Below the pieces are notes generated by a model. The model did not search any database, was not told where the DNA came from, and saw nothing but the letters and a program-made list of their open reading frames with translations. A stretch of DNA of 64,000 nucleotides from Pseudomonadota bacterium (GTDB taxonomy: Bacteria > Myxococcota_A > UBA796 > UBA9615), in the NCBI GenBank assembly GCA_024229515.1, contig JAAESI010000030.1, positions 124,001-188,000 on the forward strand, given 5' to 3'. A program made the position numbers and the translations under genes. Below are positions 50,788 through 59,779 of the stretch, piece after piece (position 1 is the stretch's first letter; each line of letters begins with the position of its first letter).

Positions 50788-52994
50788 GGGCCGGCTCCGT
50801 CCCCCATGCGGTGGACGACCTTGGCCTCCTCGCCTGGTTCGACCTGCACGTCGCGGGTGAGCTCCTCGTTGTCCCGGGTGGGGAACACGAGCCGGACCTG
50901 GTGGGGGCCCGCGGGGATGCTCATCTGCACGATCGGAGTACGTCCCCGGTCCCGGCCGTCGATGAAGACCTGCGACCACGGGTACGTGTTCACCGTCAGC
51001 GTGCCCTTGACCTTCGCCGCGGGTCGGTGCGCGGGCGTGGGCTCGGCCTTGGCCCTGACCGGGGCGGCCGTGCCCTTGGACTTCGGCTTGGGGGCGGCCT
51101 CGGGAGTCGGGGCGGCCTCGGGGGCCGCTTCGGGCGCGGCTTCGGGCGTCGCCGCTTCGGCCGGGGTGGGGGTGGGAGCGGGGGTCGCAACGGCGACGGG
51201 GGCGGCCTCGGCGGCGGGCGCGGCGAGGTCGGTCTCCCCCGCGACGAAGCGCGGATCGGCCACTTCGGGGGCGTTGAGCTGCACCACCACGATGACGAGC
51301 ACCGCGATGAACAGCAGCGCAAACGCGACCGCGACGCCGACCTTCTCCAGACCGCCCACTCGGAGCGACTCGGGAGGAGGCGGAGCCTTCCGGACCACCC
51401 GACCGCGGTAGTCGCGGACGGGCTGAACGTGGGGACGGGACGCGGCCCCGACGGGGGGCATGGTCTGCTCCGCGGGACGCTGCAGCGGCGGTCCCGGCGG
51501 TCCCGGCGGGGGGGGACGCGACCCGGGCGGCGGTCCCGGCCACGGTCCCGGCGGGGCCCCGGGCGGAGGCGGGGGCGGACGCAGGCCCGCAGGCGTGGGG
51601 ACGGGCGCGCCGGGCGGGGGACGCATGGCGGGTTGGGGCGCAGGGGCGGCCTGAGCCGGTGGGGGCGGACCGGTGTAGCCGACCTCCCCGGGGAGGATCA
51701 GCTCGACGCTGGACTCGGTGGAGCCGGTCGGCCCCTGGCCCGCGACCGTCGGGTCGCCGTCGGGGAGGGGGGTCGCTTCGAGATCGAAGTCGGGCGGGGT
51801 GCTCTCGAACCGGGCCGTGTCGCCGTCGCCGTCGTCGTCCAGCGGTCCGGGCTCGTCCTCGTCCGCGGTGGTGACCTCGTCGTCGTCCTGTTGGGGAAGG
51901 GTGGGGTCTTCGGCCGCCGGTTCGTCGACCGTCGGGGGCTCGGCCGCGAGGCCCGCGTCGGTGTCTTCCTCGTCGTTGTCCTCGGGCTCGATGAGCGCGC
52001 TGCTGAGCTCGTTGCGCGTGGCCTGCGGGAACTCGGATCGGTCCCCCTCGGGGAGCTGGTCGGCAGGACGCCATCCGGCCGCGTTGAGCATGTCCTGGAT
52101 GGTCGCGGGGTCGTCCATCGAGGCGTGCAGCTTGGCCAGCGCTCGGCCGTACTCACGTGCGCTCTGGTAGCGCCGGTCGGGGTCCTTGTAGGTCGCCTTC
52201 TCGAAGACGTCCCCGAGGCCGGGGAGCAGCTCCTCCAGCTCCTCGGCGTGGTCGTCCAGCGGGTCCGACGCGATCTTCATCGCGATCTTCATGGGGGACT
52301 CGGCCGTGAACGCGAGCTTGTTGGTCGCGAGCGTGTACAGCGACAGGCCCATGCTGAAGACGTCCGAGCGCGGGTCCAGCGGCTCGCCCATCACCTGCTC
52401 GGGCGACATGTAGGCGGGGGTCCCCTTGAGCTGTCCGTGGGCGGTGCTCTCGGCGATGCGATCGCTGAACAGGGCGATGCCGAAGTCGCTGACCTTCACC
52501 TCGCTGTTGATGCTGACGAGGATGTTGCCGGGCTTGATGTCGCGGTGGACGAGGCCCAGCGAGGCGCCGTCGGAGCGCTTGAGGTTGTGGGCCGCCTCCA
52601 GCCCCTTGCAGGCGTCCGCGAGCACTTCGAGGATCGGTCCGATGGGGATGGCGCGCTTGTTCTCGCGGGCCCAGTCCAGCACCTGGCGCATCGACAGCCC
52701 GTCCACGTAGTCCATGACCATGTAGAAGCGCTCCGCCTCTTCGACCAGGTCGAGGATGCGGACGACGTGCGGGTGCTTGATGCGGGCGGCGATGCGGGCT
52801 TCGTCGACCAACATCTCGAGGATGTGGGGGTAGGCCGAGATGAGGTCGCCGTGGACCAGCTTGATGGCGACCTCGTTCTCGAAGCCGTGCGGTCCTTCCT
52901 GGACCGCTTGATACACCGTGGCCATGCCACCGCGGCCGATCTTGCGACGCAGGCGGTACCTTCCGAGGCGTTCGACGGTAGGCGCGTCGGCCAT
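50784..52994 (-). CDS. Membrane Ser/Thr protein kinase with PEGA domain
   Basis: 736 residues from ATG 52994. The kinase domain (about 10-275) is intact: IGRGGMATVYQAVQ, VAIKLVHGD, GLVHRDIKPGNILV, VKVSDFGIAL and KGTPAYMSPEQ. A 270-residue acidic then proline-rich juxtamembrane segment leads to one helix (VAVAFALLFIAVLVIVVVQL, near 550), an Ala/Pro linker and a C-terminal PEGA domain outside the cytoplasm (LTVNTYPWSQVFIDGRDRGR). It is the first gene of a two-kinase operon. No Shine-Dalgarno; TACAAT lies eight bases before the ATG. Confidence 0.93.
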   Translation of the reverse strand: MADAPTVERLGRYRLRRKIGRGGMATVYQAVQEGPHGFENEVAIKLVHGDLISAYPHILEMLVDEARIAARIKHPHVVRILDLVEEAERFYMVMDYVDGLSMRQVLDWARENKRAIPIGPILEVLADACKGLEAAHNLKRSDGASLGLVHRDIKPGNILVSINSEVKVSDFGIALFSDRIAESTAHGQLKGTPAYMSPEQVMGEPLDPRSDVFSMGLSLYTLATNKLAFTAESPMKIAMKIASDPLDDHAEELEELLPGLGDVFEKATYKDPDRRYQSAREYGRALAKLHASMDDPATIQDMLNAAGWRPADQLPEGDRSEFPQATRNELSSALIEPEDNDEEDTDAGLAAEPPTVDEPAAEDPTLPQQDDDEVTTADEDEPGPLDDDGDGDTARFESTPPDFDLEATPLPDGDPTVAGQGPTGSTESSVELILPGEVGYTGPPPPAQAAPAPQPAMRPPPGAPVPTPAGLRPPPPPPGAPPGPWPGPPPGSRPPPPGPPGPPLQRPAEQTMPPVGAASRPHVQPVRDYRGRVVRKAPPPPESLRVGGLEKVGVAVAFALLFIAVLVIVVVQLNAPEVADPRFVAGETDLAAPAAEAAPVAVATPAPTPTPAEAATPEAAPEAAPEAAPTPEAAPKPKSKGTAAPVRAKAEPTPAHRPAAKVKGTLTVNTYPWSQVFIDGRDRGRTPIVQMSIPAGPHQVRLVFPTRDNEELTRDVQVEPGEEAKVVHRMGDGAGP

Positions 52995-53002
52995 AAGGAC
53001 GA

Positions 53003-53008
53003 ATTGTA
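53003..53008 (-). promoter_or_regulatory. -10 hexamer TACAAT, eight bases before kinase ATG
   Basis: Near-consensus TACAAT on the minus strand followed by TCGTCCTT and the ATG. No Shine-Dalgarno, so the kinase mRNA is probably leaderless. Confidence 0.55.
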
Positions 53009-53094
53009 CCGCGTGATACGCTCGCCGCCCCGCGGAGCCGTTCGGGAACCTTCTGGAGCCCTGCCGGTCCGTAGGGGGGACTTGAGGAGGTCCG

Positions 53095-55038
53095 ATGCGC
53101 CCGCTGACCCTGTCCGTCCTTGTGGTGGCCCTGTGTGTTCCCACCCTCGTCTTTGCCCAGGTGGGCTACGGCGACCTCGCCAACACCACCGCGCTCACCG
53201 CCGCCGACGACTATCGGATCGGCAAGGGCTACATGGAGATGAGCGGGTGGATGTTCCCCGTGCTCGAGGACGATGAGCTCACCGCGCAGGTGCAGGAGGT
53301 CGTCCGTCGGATCATCGCCGCGTCGGATCGGCCCGACATCATCTGGGACATCATCGTGGTGGACAGCCCGGAGGTGAACGCAGCCGCGATGCCGGGCGGA
53401 TTCATGATGGTGAACAAGGGGTTGCTGGACAACCTCGCCCCGGACGAGGTCGCGTTCGTGCTCGCCCACGAGATCAGCCACGTGCAGCTGCGCCACTTCG
53501 CCAGCTCGATGAACATGTCCGCGGCGATGGAGGCGCTGTCGTCGGGCCAGTCGGCCTACGCCGGCGGCGATACGGCCGGGCTGGGCACCGCCTACGAAGA
53601 CATGTCGCGGATGATGACCCGCCACAGCCGCCAGCTGGAGCTGGAGGCGGACCTGTACGGCCTTCTGTACGCCGCCCGCGCCGGCTACCCGATGTCGTCG
53701 GCGACCGCCGCGATGGAGTCGATGAAGCTGGTCGTGGGTGAGATCCCCGACTGGATGAAGGACGACAGCTCCCACCCCACGTTCACGCACCGGATCAGCG
53801 AGCTGCGCAACGGCATGAAGACGGTCAAGGAGACCTACGGCGGGTTCGACGCCGGCGTCGCCTACGCCCGCGCGGGGGCCTACGAAGCGGCCATCCCCGC
53901 CTTCGAGCAGTTCCTCACGATCTTCCCCAAGTCGTCCGCGGGCTGGAGCAACCTCGGCACCTGCTACCTGCACGAGGCGGTCAAGAACCGCACCGGCGAC
54001 CCGTGGCACGCCGAGCTCGCGCTCTACATGAAGCCCGACGTGACGGTGCGCGCCGCCGGCGTCAACAAGACGCAGTTGGCGCGTGCGCGGCAGGCCTTCG
54101 AGAAGGCCCTCGCCATCGACCCCAACCGCGACGCCGCGCTGGCCAACATGGGCGTGCTCGCGCGCATCGAGGGTGACTACGACGGTGCGGTCGCGCTCCT
54201 GACGAAGGCCCGCGAGTTGGACGGCGAGTACGCCGGCTACATGAACAACCTGGGCACCGTGGCCGCCTCCAAGGGCGACATGAAGGAAGCGGACAAGTGG
54301 TTCGGCAAGGCCATCAAGGCCGACGCCGGGGCCGACTACGCCGTGGCCAACCGGGCTCGCGTCTACTCGGGCAACAAGTCCCGCAAGAAGGACGCCGTCG
54401 CGCTGTACCAGGAGCTGCTCGGCTCCCGGAAGTACGCCGGCGAAGCGACCGAGCAGCTGATCGCGCTGGGCGAACTCGCCGCCGGCACGAAGCCGCCGTC
54501 GTTCCCCGACCAGCGTCGTGAGGAGGACTCGTCGGTGTCGGTCGCCGTCTACGAGCCCGCGCCGGTCCCCGAGCCGGAGCCGGCGCCCGAGGCCGAACCC
54601 GCCCCCGCCCCCGCCCCCGCCCCGACCAAGGGTCCGGCCCCGGCGGACGACCGCACCAAGGGCGGCAACATGCAGACCCTGGGCCTGGGCGTCTCGCTGG
54701 CGTCGCTGAAGGAGACCTTCGGCGCCCCCGACTTCGAGGACCGCCAGGAGGACGGCTACTACGTGTACGCCGGCTGGTGGGCCGCGGGTGTGAGCGCCAC
54801 GTTCACCGACGACGAGTGCAGCGGGCTGGAGATCTTCCCCCCCGCCACCGCCGACACCGGACGAGGCGTCTCCCTGGGCGCCGTCGACGCCGCGGTCAAG
54901 GCCGCCTACGGCGAGCCGACAGACGTCTACGGCGACCGCAACGCCGGCTACGAGAGCTGGACCTACGACGCCATCGACACCGCGTTCTACTTCGACGCCA
55001 CCGGGCAGGTCGTCTCCATCTCGATGTGGAGCTACTGA
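53095..55038 (+). CDS. Exported M48-family metalloprotease with TPRs
   Basis: 647 residues with GAGGAGG before the ATG and a signal peptide (LSVLVVALCVPTLVFA). The zinc site HEISHVQLRHF (HExxH, near 124) is followed by the third ligand region RQLELEADLYGLLYAARAG. Residues about 245-470 hold TPRs (AYEAAIPAFEQFLTIFPKSS, ARQAFEKALAIDPNRDAALA). A Pro/Glu/Ala linker leads to a C-terminal 110-residue domain (LGVSLASLKETFGAPDFEDR). It resembles BepA/YfgC periplasmic proteases that act on outer-membrane protein assembly. It diverges from the kinase operon. Confidence 0.92.
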   Translation: MRPLTLSVLVVALCVPTLVFAQVGYGDLANTTALTAADDYRIGKGYMEMSGWMFPVLEDDELTAQVQEVVRRIIAASDRPDIIWDIIVVDSPEVNAAAMPGGFMMVNKGLLDNLAPDEVAFVLAHEISHVQLRHFASSMNMSAAMEALSSGQSAYAGGDTAGLGTAYEDMSRMMTRHSRQLELEADLYGLLYAARAGYPMSSATAAMESMKLVVGEIPDWMKDDSSHPTFTHRISELRNGMKTVKETYGGFDAGVAYARAGAYEAAIPAFEQFLTIFPKSSAGWSNLGTCYLHEAVKNRTGDPWHAELALYMKPDVTVRAAGVNKTQLARARQAFEKALAIDPNRDAALANMGVLARIEGDYDGAVALLTKARELDGEYAGYMNNLGTVAASKGDMKEADKWFGKAIKADAGADYAVANRARVYSGNKSRKKDAVALYQELLGSRKYAGEATEQLIALGELAAGTKPPSFPDQRREEDSSVSVAVYEPAPVPEPEPAPEAEPAPAPAPAPTKGPAPADDRTKGGNMQTLGLGVSLASLKETFGAPDFEDRQEDGYYVYAGWWAAGVSATFTDDECSGLEIFPPATADTGRGVSLGAVDAAVKAAYGEPTDVYGDRNAGYESWTYDAIDTAFYFDATGQVVSISMWSY

Positions 55039-55062
55039 CGGCGGCGGGCAGTCGACCGGGGA

Positions 55063-55956
55063 CTACGACTGACGCGGGCGGCGAAGCTGCACCCCGATGA
55101 GGAAGCGAAACTCCGGCCAGGCGTGGAACCAGTCGGCTGAATCGATGCCCAGATCGGCGTAGAGGGCTTGCGTCTCCGCGCTGGGAACGATGAAACCGGT
55201 CGCGACCCCCAGTTCGTCGAAGAAGCCGACCGGGCCCTCGGCCGGGGTAGCCACGTCGACCGAGAACATCGTTCGGATCGTGGTGTCGCGGTAGAGCCGA
55301 GTCAGCTCCTCCCGTCGTTCGGGATCGACGCTCACTTCGTCCGTCCACTCGAACGCCGCGTCGCCGAGGACGGCGAGGCCGAAGTCGAAGCCGAGTCGGA
55401 GGGCGCCCGGGATGGTGAGCACCACCCCTCCGTGAAGTTCCCCACCAAGGGAGAGAACCGACAGCGCCGAGAAGCCGAGGTCCAGCGCTTCGAGGCGGCT
55501 CTGGGTCTCGGGGGTCGTGCCGCCGACCTCGAGTCGGGGGCCTGCCCAGATCCGGGCCTCGGTCAGCGGACCTCCGCCGCTGAGCCCCGCGCCGACCTGG
55601 AGATCGAACTCGATCGCGGTCGTTGGGAACTTGCCGTCCAGGGGCTCCTCAGCGAACAGATGGACCCAGGCCGTGTTGCGCAAGTGGCGGAACCCGAGGG
55701 CCGCGTGCGCACGCACCAGGAGCGGGCCGGTCGGCCTCCATCGCAGACGGCCGGTACCGAGGAATGCGGTGGGGCACTCCCGGACATAGATGAAGCCGAG
55801 GTCGGCGCCGAAGCAGCGACGAGCCCTAACGGTGGCCCCGGCCTCGGCGGTCAGGACCTCGGGGTGGGGCTGGGGTTTGGGCCGCCGCTTGGCGTCGGCG
55901 AGGGATGGAGCGAGGAGCGCCATCGTTGCGAGCAGCCAGAGGGCCTCTCGCTTCAT
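55063..55956 (-). CDS. Exported protein coupled to subtilase gene
   Basis: 297 residues from ATG 55956, whose ATGA overlaps the subtilase stop. Signal peptide: WLLATMALLAPSLADA. The mature chain is beta-rich with an aromatic C-terminus (FHAWPEFRFLIGVQLRRP) and many strand-like segments (LLVRAHAALGFRHL, GVVLTIPGALRLGFDFGLAV), consistent with an outer-membrane barrel. Two cysteines lie near residues 48 and 61. No family recognised. Coupling to the protease suggests a shared task. Confidence 0.7.
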   Translation of the reverse strand: MKREALWLLATMALLAPSLADAKRRPKPQPHPEVLTAEAGATVRARRCFGADLGFIYVRECPTAFLGTGRLRWRPTGPLLVRAHAALGFRHLRNTAWVHLFAEEPLDGKFPTTAIEFDLQVGAGLSGGGPLTEARIWAGPRLEVGGTTPETQSRLEALDLGFSALSVLSLGGELHGGVVLTIPGALRLGFDFGLAVLGDAAFEWTDEVSVDPERREELTRLYRDTTIRTMFSVDVATPAEGPVGFFDELGVATGFIVPSAETQALYADLGIDSADWFHAWPEFRFLIGVQLRRPRQS

Positions 55957-58481
55957 CCGATGAGCCTTCGCCGCCGGCGTGTTCCTGCCAGCAGGGCCGC
56001 GAGCAGCAGCCCCGCGGATGCGCTCGACGAGGCCCCGGTAGCGCAGCCGGAGCAGGCGTTGGGGGCCGGGCAGGGATCGTCGACGGACCAGATCAGCGAC
56101 GTGCCCCCGACCCACCATCCGCCGGCGGCGGCCTGCATGCGCACGACCTTCACTTCGCCGGGGGCGGCGTCGAATTCGTGCGGCGCGGCGAGGAAGTCGG
56201 TGTCCCACTCGCCGTCGTAGTCGACGTCCCAGCGGAACTTGGCGTCGGGGATGCCGTCCGCCGTGCCTGTCGCAGTCACGAGGCAGGTCTCCCCGTCGTC
56301 CACCGCGGTCAGTTCGGCGACCACCTCGACCGGCACCACGGGGGCGGCTTCGGGTGCTTCGTCGTAGGCGGAGCGGTAGGCGCTGAGCTTGCCGTAGCCC
56401 CAGGCGTCGTCGGGGATGGCGTCGGTGTCGGCTTCCACGATGTCGTCCACCCGCGCGCCGTCGCGCAGGAGCTGGCGGATGCCGTCGCCGTCCAGCTCCG
56501 GGTAGAGCTCGGTCAGCAGCACCGCCGCCGCAGTGGCGTGTGGTCCGGCCCCCGAGGTCCCGCCGAAGTATCCGTACGTGGGGTGGGTGGCGCCGTCCTC
56601 GACCTCGGTGGTCGGCTGGGGCGCGAATGGGTCCGCCGTGGCAGCGACGTCGATGGTCTTGCCGCCGTTGATGCGGGGGCCCATGCCGCTGTACAGGTGC
56701 CGTTCACCGACCTGCTCGCCGTCGTAGTAGGTGCGGCTCCCCGCGAACGCCGCGATCGAGGTGCACGCGTCCGACGTGGAGGGGTGGGTCATGTTGGAGC
56801 TGTCCTCTTCCTGCAGGAAGAAGGCGCCGCGGCTCCAGCTCGTGCCGTCGCTCAGGTAAGCGTGCCAATCGCGGGCTCCAGCGGTCGCATCGGCGCAGCG
56901 CAGCACCCACGTGCCCACCGCCAGCGGCCCCCCGGTCATCGTCACCGACCACAGCGACGTGTCCCGTTCGGACTCCCACTGGAAGCCCCACATGTCGTGC
57001 GTGCCGAAGACGCCGTCGTCGCCTGAGAAGTCCACCTCCCAGGCGTCGCCGGACGGATCGCTGAGCGAGCAGCTGAGGTCCACGCCCACGCCGTCGGTGT
57101 GCAGGTCGAGCCAGAAGGAGAGGATGTCGCCCTCCTGCCAATTGTTGACGCGGAAGTGGAAGAGCACGTCCTCTCCGTCCGAGCTCCAGAACCCGTGCTT
57201 GCCGGAGCCGCCGAGGTTCCCCGCGGGGCACATCTGGGGCACGCCGCTGTCGGCCAGGGCGATCAGCGCGGTCTCCATCGGACTGGAGCCGTCGAGGTGG
57301 TCGCCGACCCAGCGACCGTACTCGTGGAGCATCACGTCGACCCCTTCGTCGACGGTCTGGTCCAGCACCTCGATCCAATCGGCGGTGGTGATGAACGAGC
57401 GGTCGAAGAGGTACAGGTCGGCCTCCGGGAGGAAGCCCTGAACCCGAGGCTGGGGGTAGAGCTGCCCGCCGACGAGGATGCCGCCGACGGCGGTGCCGTG
57501 GTCGATGCGCCAGGTGTTCAGGTAGGCGGTGTCCGTGAGGTTCTCCCCCCGGCGGTAGGTCTGGAACCCCGTGGTCACCGCGACGACGCGCGACGAACCG
57601 AGCCGAAGGAGCCGCTCGGGCACCTCGATGACGCCGTTGCCGTCCAGATCATCGGGGGCGTAGATCCGCTCGCCGAAGCCGGGGTCGTCGTCGTCGAAGC
57701 CCAGCAGCGGACCGTAGTCCCGCACCCCGTTGAGGTTGCTGTCCAACCACAGCCAGTCGCGCCCCGGGTCGAGGGTGTCGTCGTCGCCGTCGACCATGTC
57801 AGAGAAGCTGTCCAGGTCGGTCCACATCCGCCGCAGGTTCCCCAACTGCAGGACCTCGTCGTCGGACAGCTCGCCGTTGTCGTCCCGATCGATGCCGTCT
57901 ATGCCCGGGGTCAGCACCCCATCGTCGTCGGCGTCGAACCAGACCGCGACGCCCGCGTCGGCGTGGAAGAAGTGCGGGTGGAAGACGTCGATCGAGCTGT
58001 CGACGTCCAGCACGGTCATGCCCTGGCCCAACGGTCCGTCCACGGGTGTGGCGCCCGAGGCGACCAACGAGTCCAGCTCGCTCAAGGGGCCCGTGACGGC
58101 GGTCGTGGGGTGGTGGCCGCGCATCGGGCGGGCCAGTCGAACGCGCCAGCCGTCCGCCGCGAGCGCGCGAAGCACCTCGATCGGCCCATCCACGGCGTGC
58201 ACGCCGCCGATCTCCACGAGGCTTCCGTCCTCATTGCGCCGGAACTCGAGCCCCGCCTCCTCCAGCGTGGTGACTGCGGCGTCCTGGCCCGGCGCCAACT
58301 GCAGCAGCGCGGGACGTGGACCGGGGGCGTTCGGATCGGGCGCACCTTCGAACGGGAGCGTGGGGGCGCCTTCGCGGAGGAACGGGTCGATGCGCTCGGT
58401 GGGGGTTGGTCCTGCCGGGGGGGCGGCCGCCGCCGCGCTCGCGCCCAGAACCACCGTTGCTGCCAAGAACCCCGCCCGCAT
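55953..58481 (-). CDS. Subtilisin-family (S8) serine protease with MYXO-CTERM-like tail
   Basis: 842 residues. Signal peptide: MRAGFLAATVVLGASAAAAA. The catalytic Asp is in TVLDVDSSIDVFHPHF (near 155), His in RIDHGTAVGGIL (near 325) and Ser in GGTSGAGPHATAAAVLL (near 645), intact but spread wide. Between Asp and His an acidic insert holds calcium-type motifs (DADDDGVLTPGIDGIDRDDN). The C-terminus reads CSGC, a hydrophobic helix (ASAGLLLAALLAG) and TRRRRRL, the tripartite MYXO-CTERM sorting layout. It is predicted to reach the cell surface. TAGCCT lies six bases before the ATG. Confidence 0.9.
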   Translation of the reverse strand: MRAGFLAATVVLGASAAAAAPPAGPTPTERIDPFLREGAPTLPFEGAPDPNAPGPRPALLQLAPGQDAAVTTLEEAGLEFRRNEDGSLVEIGGVHAVDGPIEVLRALAADGWRVRLARPMRGHHPTTAVTGPLSELDSLVASGATPVDGPLGQGMTVLDVDSSIDVFHPHFFHADAGVAVWFDADDDGVLTPGIDGIDRDDNGELSDDEVLQLGNLRRMWTDLDSFSDMVDGDDDTLDPGRDWLWLDSNLNGVRDYGPLLGFDDDDPGFGERIYAPDDLDGNGVIEVPERLLRLGSSRVVAVTTGFQTYRRGENLTDTAYLNTWRIDHGTAVGGILVGGQLYPQPRVQGFLPEADLYLFDRSFITTADWIEVLDQTVDEGVDVMLHEYGRWVGDHLDGSSPMETALIALADSGVPQMCPAGNLGGSGKHGFWSSDGEDVLFHFRVNNWQEGDILSFWLDLHTDGVGVDLSCSLSDPSGDAWEVDFSGDDGVFGTHDMWGFQWESERDTSLWSVTMTGGPLAVGTWVLRCADATAGARDWHAYLSDGTSWSRGAFFLQEEDSSNMTHPSTSDACTSIAAFAGSRTYYDGEQVGERHLYSGMGPRINGGKTIDVAATADPFAPQPTTEVEDGATHPTYGYFGGTSGAGPHATAAAVLLTELYPELDGDGIRQLLRDGARVDDIVEADTDAIPDDAWGYGKLSAYRSAYDEAPEAAPVVPVEVVAELTAVDDGETCLVTATGTADGIPDAKFRWDVDYDGEWDTDFLAAPHEFDAAPGEVKVVRMQAAAGGWWVGGTSLIWSVDDPCPAPNACSGCATGASSSASAGLLLAALLAGTRRRRRLIG

Positions 58482-58487
58482 TGCGTC

Positions 58488-58493
58488 AGGCTA
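58488..58493 (-). promoter_or_regulatory. -10 hexamer TAGCCT, six bases before subtilase ATG
   Basis: TAGCCT, six bases and ATG 58481 on the minus strand, no Shine-Dalgarno. It lies only 17 bases from the opposite-strand signal at 58511. Confidence 0.5.
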
Positions 58494-58510
58494 TCACCCA
58501 CATGCCGGGG

Positions 58511-58516
58511 TACCCT
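58511..58516 (+). promoter_or_regulatory. -10 hexamer TACCCT, six bases before a GTG start
   Basis: TACCCT, six bases, then GTG 58523. It decides the start of the lipoprotein gene in favour of GTG over the ATG at 58502. Confidence 0.45.
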
Positions 58517-58522
58517 GGCGCC

Positions 58523-59728
58523 GTGGGGCGGTCCTTCCTTCTGGCTCTGAGTCTCGTGGTCCTCATCGGCTGTCCGCCCGAGGCGGCCGACGACGACGAC
58601 GCGGTCACTCCGCCGGAGGAAGCGGAACCGCCTTGGACGCTCGAGGGCACGGTCCTGGAGTACAGCGGGGTCCCCGTTGCCGGCGTCGAGCTGGCCGTGG
58701 GGGCGGAGTTCCAGACCACCGGCGCCGACGGGGCGTTCAGCTTCGAGGTCCCCGCCGGCCCCCCCGTGCAGCTCGATCGGACCGAGGATGACGGCGCCGT
58801 CGATTCGGTCGTCTCCTGCAGCCACGATGAGCGGTTGTGGGTCTGGACCGGCGGCAGCAGCTCCGTCGAATCGGCGCTCGTGCGGGTGCTCCTCCCCGGC
58901 CACGCCGACGTCGACGGCTTGAGTCTGATCCTGCTGTTCGAGTACGCCGACGGAGGGTGGCTCTCCACCTGGTCGATGGACGGTTCGGCCCTCACCGAGA
59001 CTGTCGACGGCTGGATGGTGGAGCGCGAGATCCCACCCGTCGCGCGCTGGCTTCTCGTCGCCGCCCAACCGACGTCCGAGGGCGTCTCCTGGGCCTGGCA
59101 CCAGCCCGGCGGAAGCCTCGCCGATGGCGACGTCGCCGAGGTCTCGATCACCCTCGAACCCAGCGAAGCCGGCGAGCAGGAGTGGGACGGGCAGCTCTCC
59201 GAGGACGTCGCCTCCGCCGAACTACTCGAGCGGATCGAAGTGTGGGGTACCGGACTCTGGCTCCCCGTGGGCACGCTCACCGCAGGCTCCCCGACCTCCC
59301 TGCCGGTCTACGACGGGAGCCTGGATGTCCTCGAGTACCAGGTGACCTTCACGTTGGAGAGCGAGCTCTGCTCGAGCCTGACGGCGACGACGTACGTCGA
59401 TCCCCTGTTCCCCGGAGAGGAGCTGAGTCTCCCCCCGGCTCCGGCCGCGGGCGAGGTCTGGCTGGAGGACAGCGCGGCGGCGCGGCCGACCGTCGGCTGG
59501 AGCGCTGGCGAGGACGTCGGAAATCAGTACATCTGGTACTACCGCTGGGACGAAGCCGGCGAGTTCCAGCCGACCTGGTCGTTCGACACCAGCGGTGACT
59601 GCGGGAGGTCCGCAGTCTGGCCCGAAGCGATGGGCGACGTCCCATCGGGGACCACAACAAGCATCTACTTCACCGCCTATGGGGACGGCTGGAACAGCCG
59701 CTGTCGCAGCGACTACGTTACAGACTGA
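58523..59728 (+). CDS. Lipoprotein with carboxypeptidase-regulatory-like domain
   Basis: 401 residues from GTG 58523; an ATG at 58502 is seven codons upstream. The signal peptide (GRSFLLALSLVVLIGC) ends in a lipobox, followed by an acidic linker (DDDDAVTPPEEAE). Residues about 40-95 resemble a regulatory-like Ig fold (GVPVAGVELAVGAEFQTTGA, DGAFSFEVPAG). The rest is acidic and beta-rich with several Trp and Cys. It is divergent from the subtilase, with overlapping promoter space, so the two may share control. No specific function. Confidence 0.76.
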   Translation: MGRSFLLALSLVVLIGCPPEAADDDDAVTPPEEAEPPWTLEGTVLEYSGVPVAGVELAVGAEFQTTGADGAFSFEVPAGPPVQLDRTEDDGAVDSVVSCSHDERLWVWTGGSSSVESALVRVLLPGHADVDGLSLILLFEYADGGWLSTWSMDGSALTETVDGWMVEREIPPVARWLLVAAQPTSEGVSWAWHQPGGSLADGDVAEVSITLEPSEAGEQEWDGQLSEDVASAELLERIEVWGTGLWLPVGTLTAGSPTSLPVYDGSLDVLEYQVTFTLESELCSSLTATTYVDPLFPGEELSLPPAPAAGEVWLEDSAAARPTVGWSAGEDVGNQYIWYYRWDEAGEFQPTWSFDTSGDCGRSAVWPEAMGDVPSGTTTSIYFTAYGDGWNSRCRSDYVTD

Positions 59729-59741
59729 AAGATTCTGGGCC

Positions 59742-59778
59742 TCAGGCTGAAGGGGAACCAAACACCCCTGGAGCCTGA
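59742..59778 (+). promoter_or_regulatory. Hairpin covering the ribosome-binding site
   Basis: TCAGGCT (59742-59748) pairs with AGCCTGA (59772-59778), and AGGGG (59751-59755) pairs with CCCCT (59765-59769), across a two-by-two internal loop and a nine-base apical loop. The GGAG at 59770-59773 lies inside the structure and the ATG follows at 59780. It could gate translation of the next gene or end the previous transcript. Confidence 0.6.
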
Positions 59779-59779
59779 C

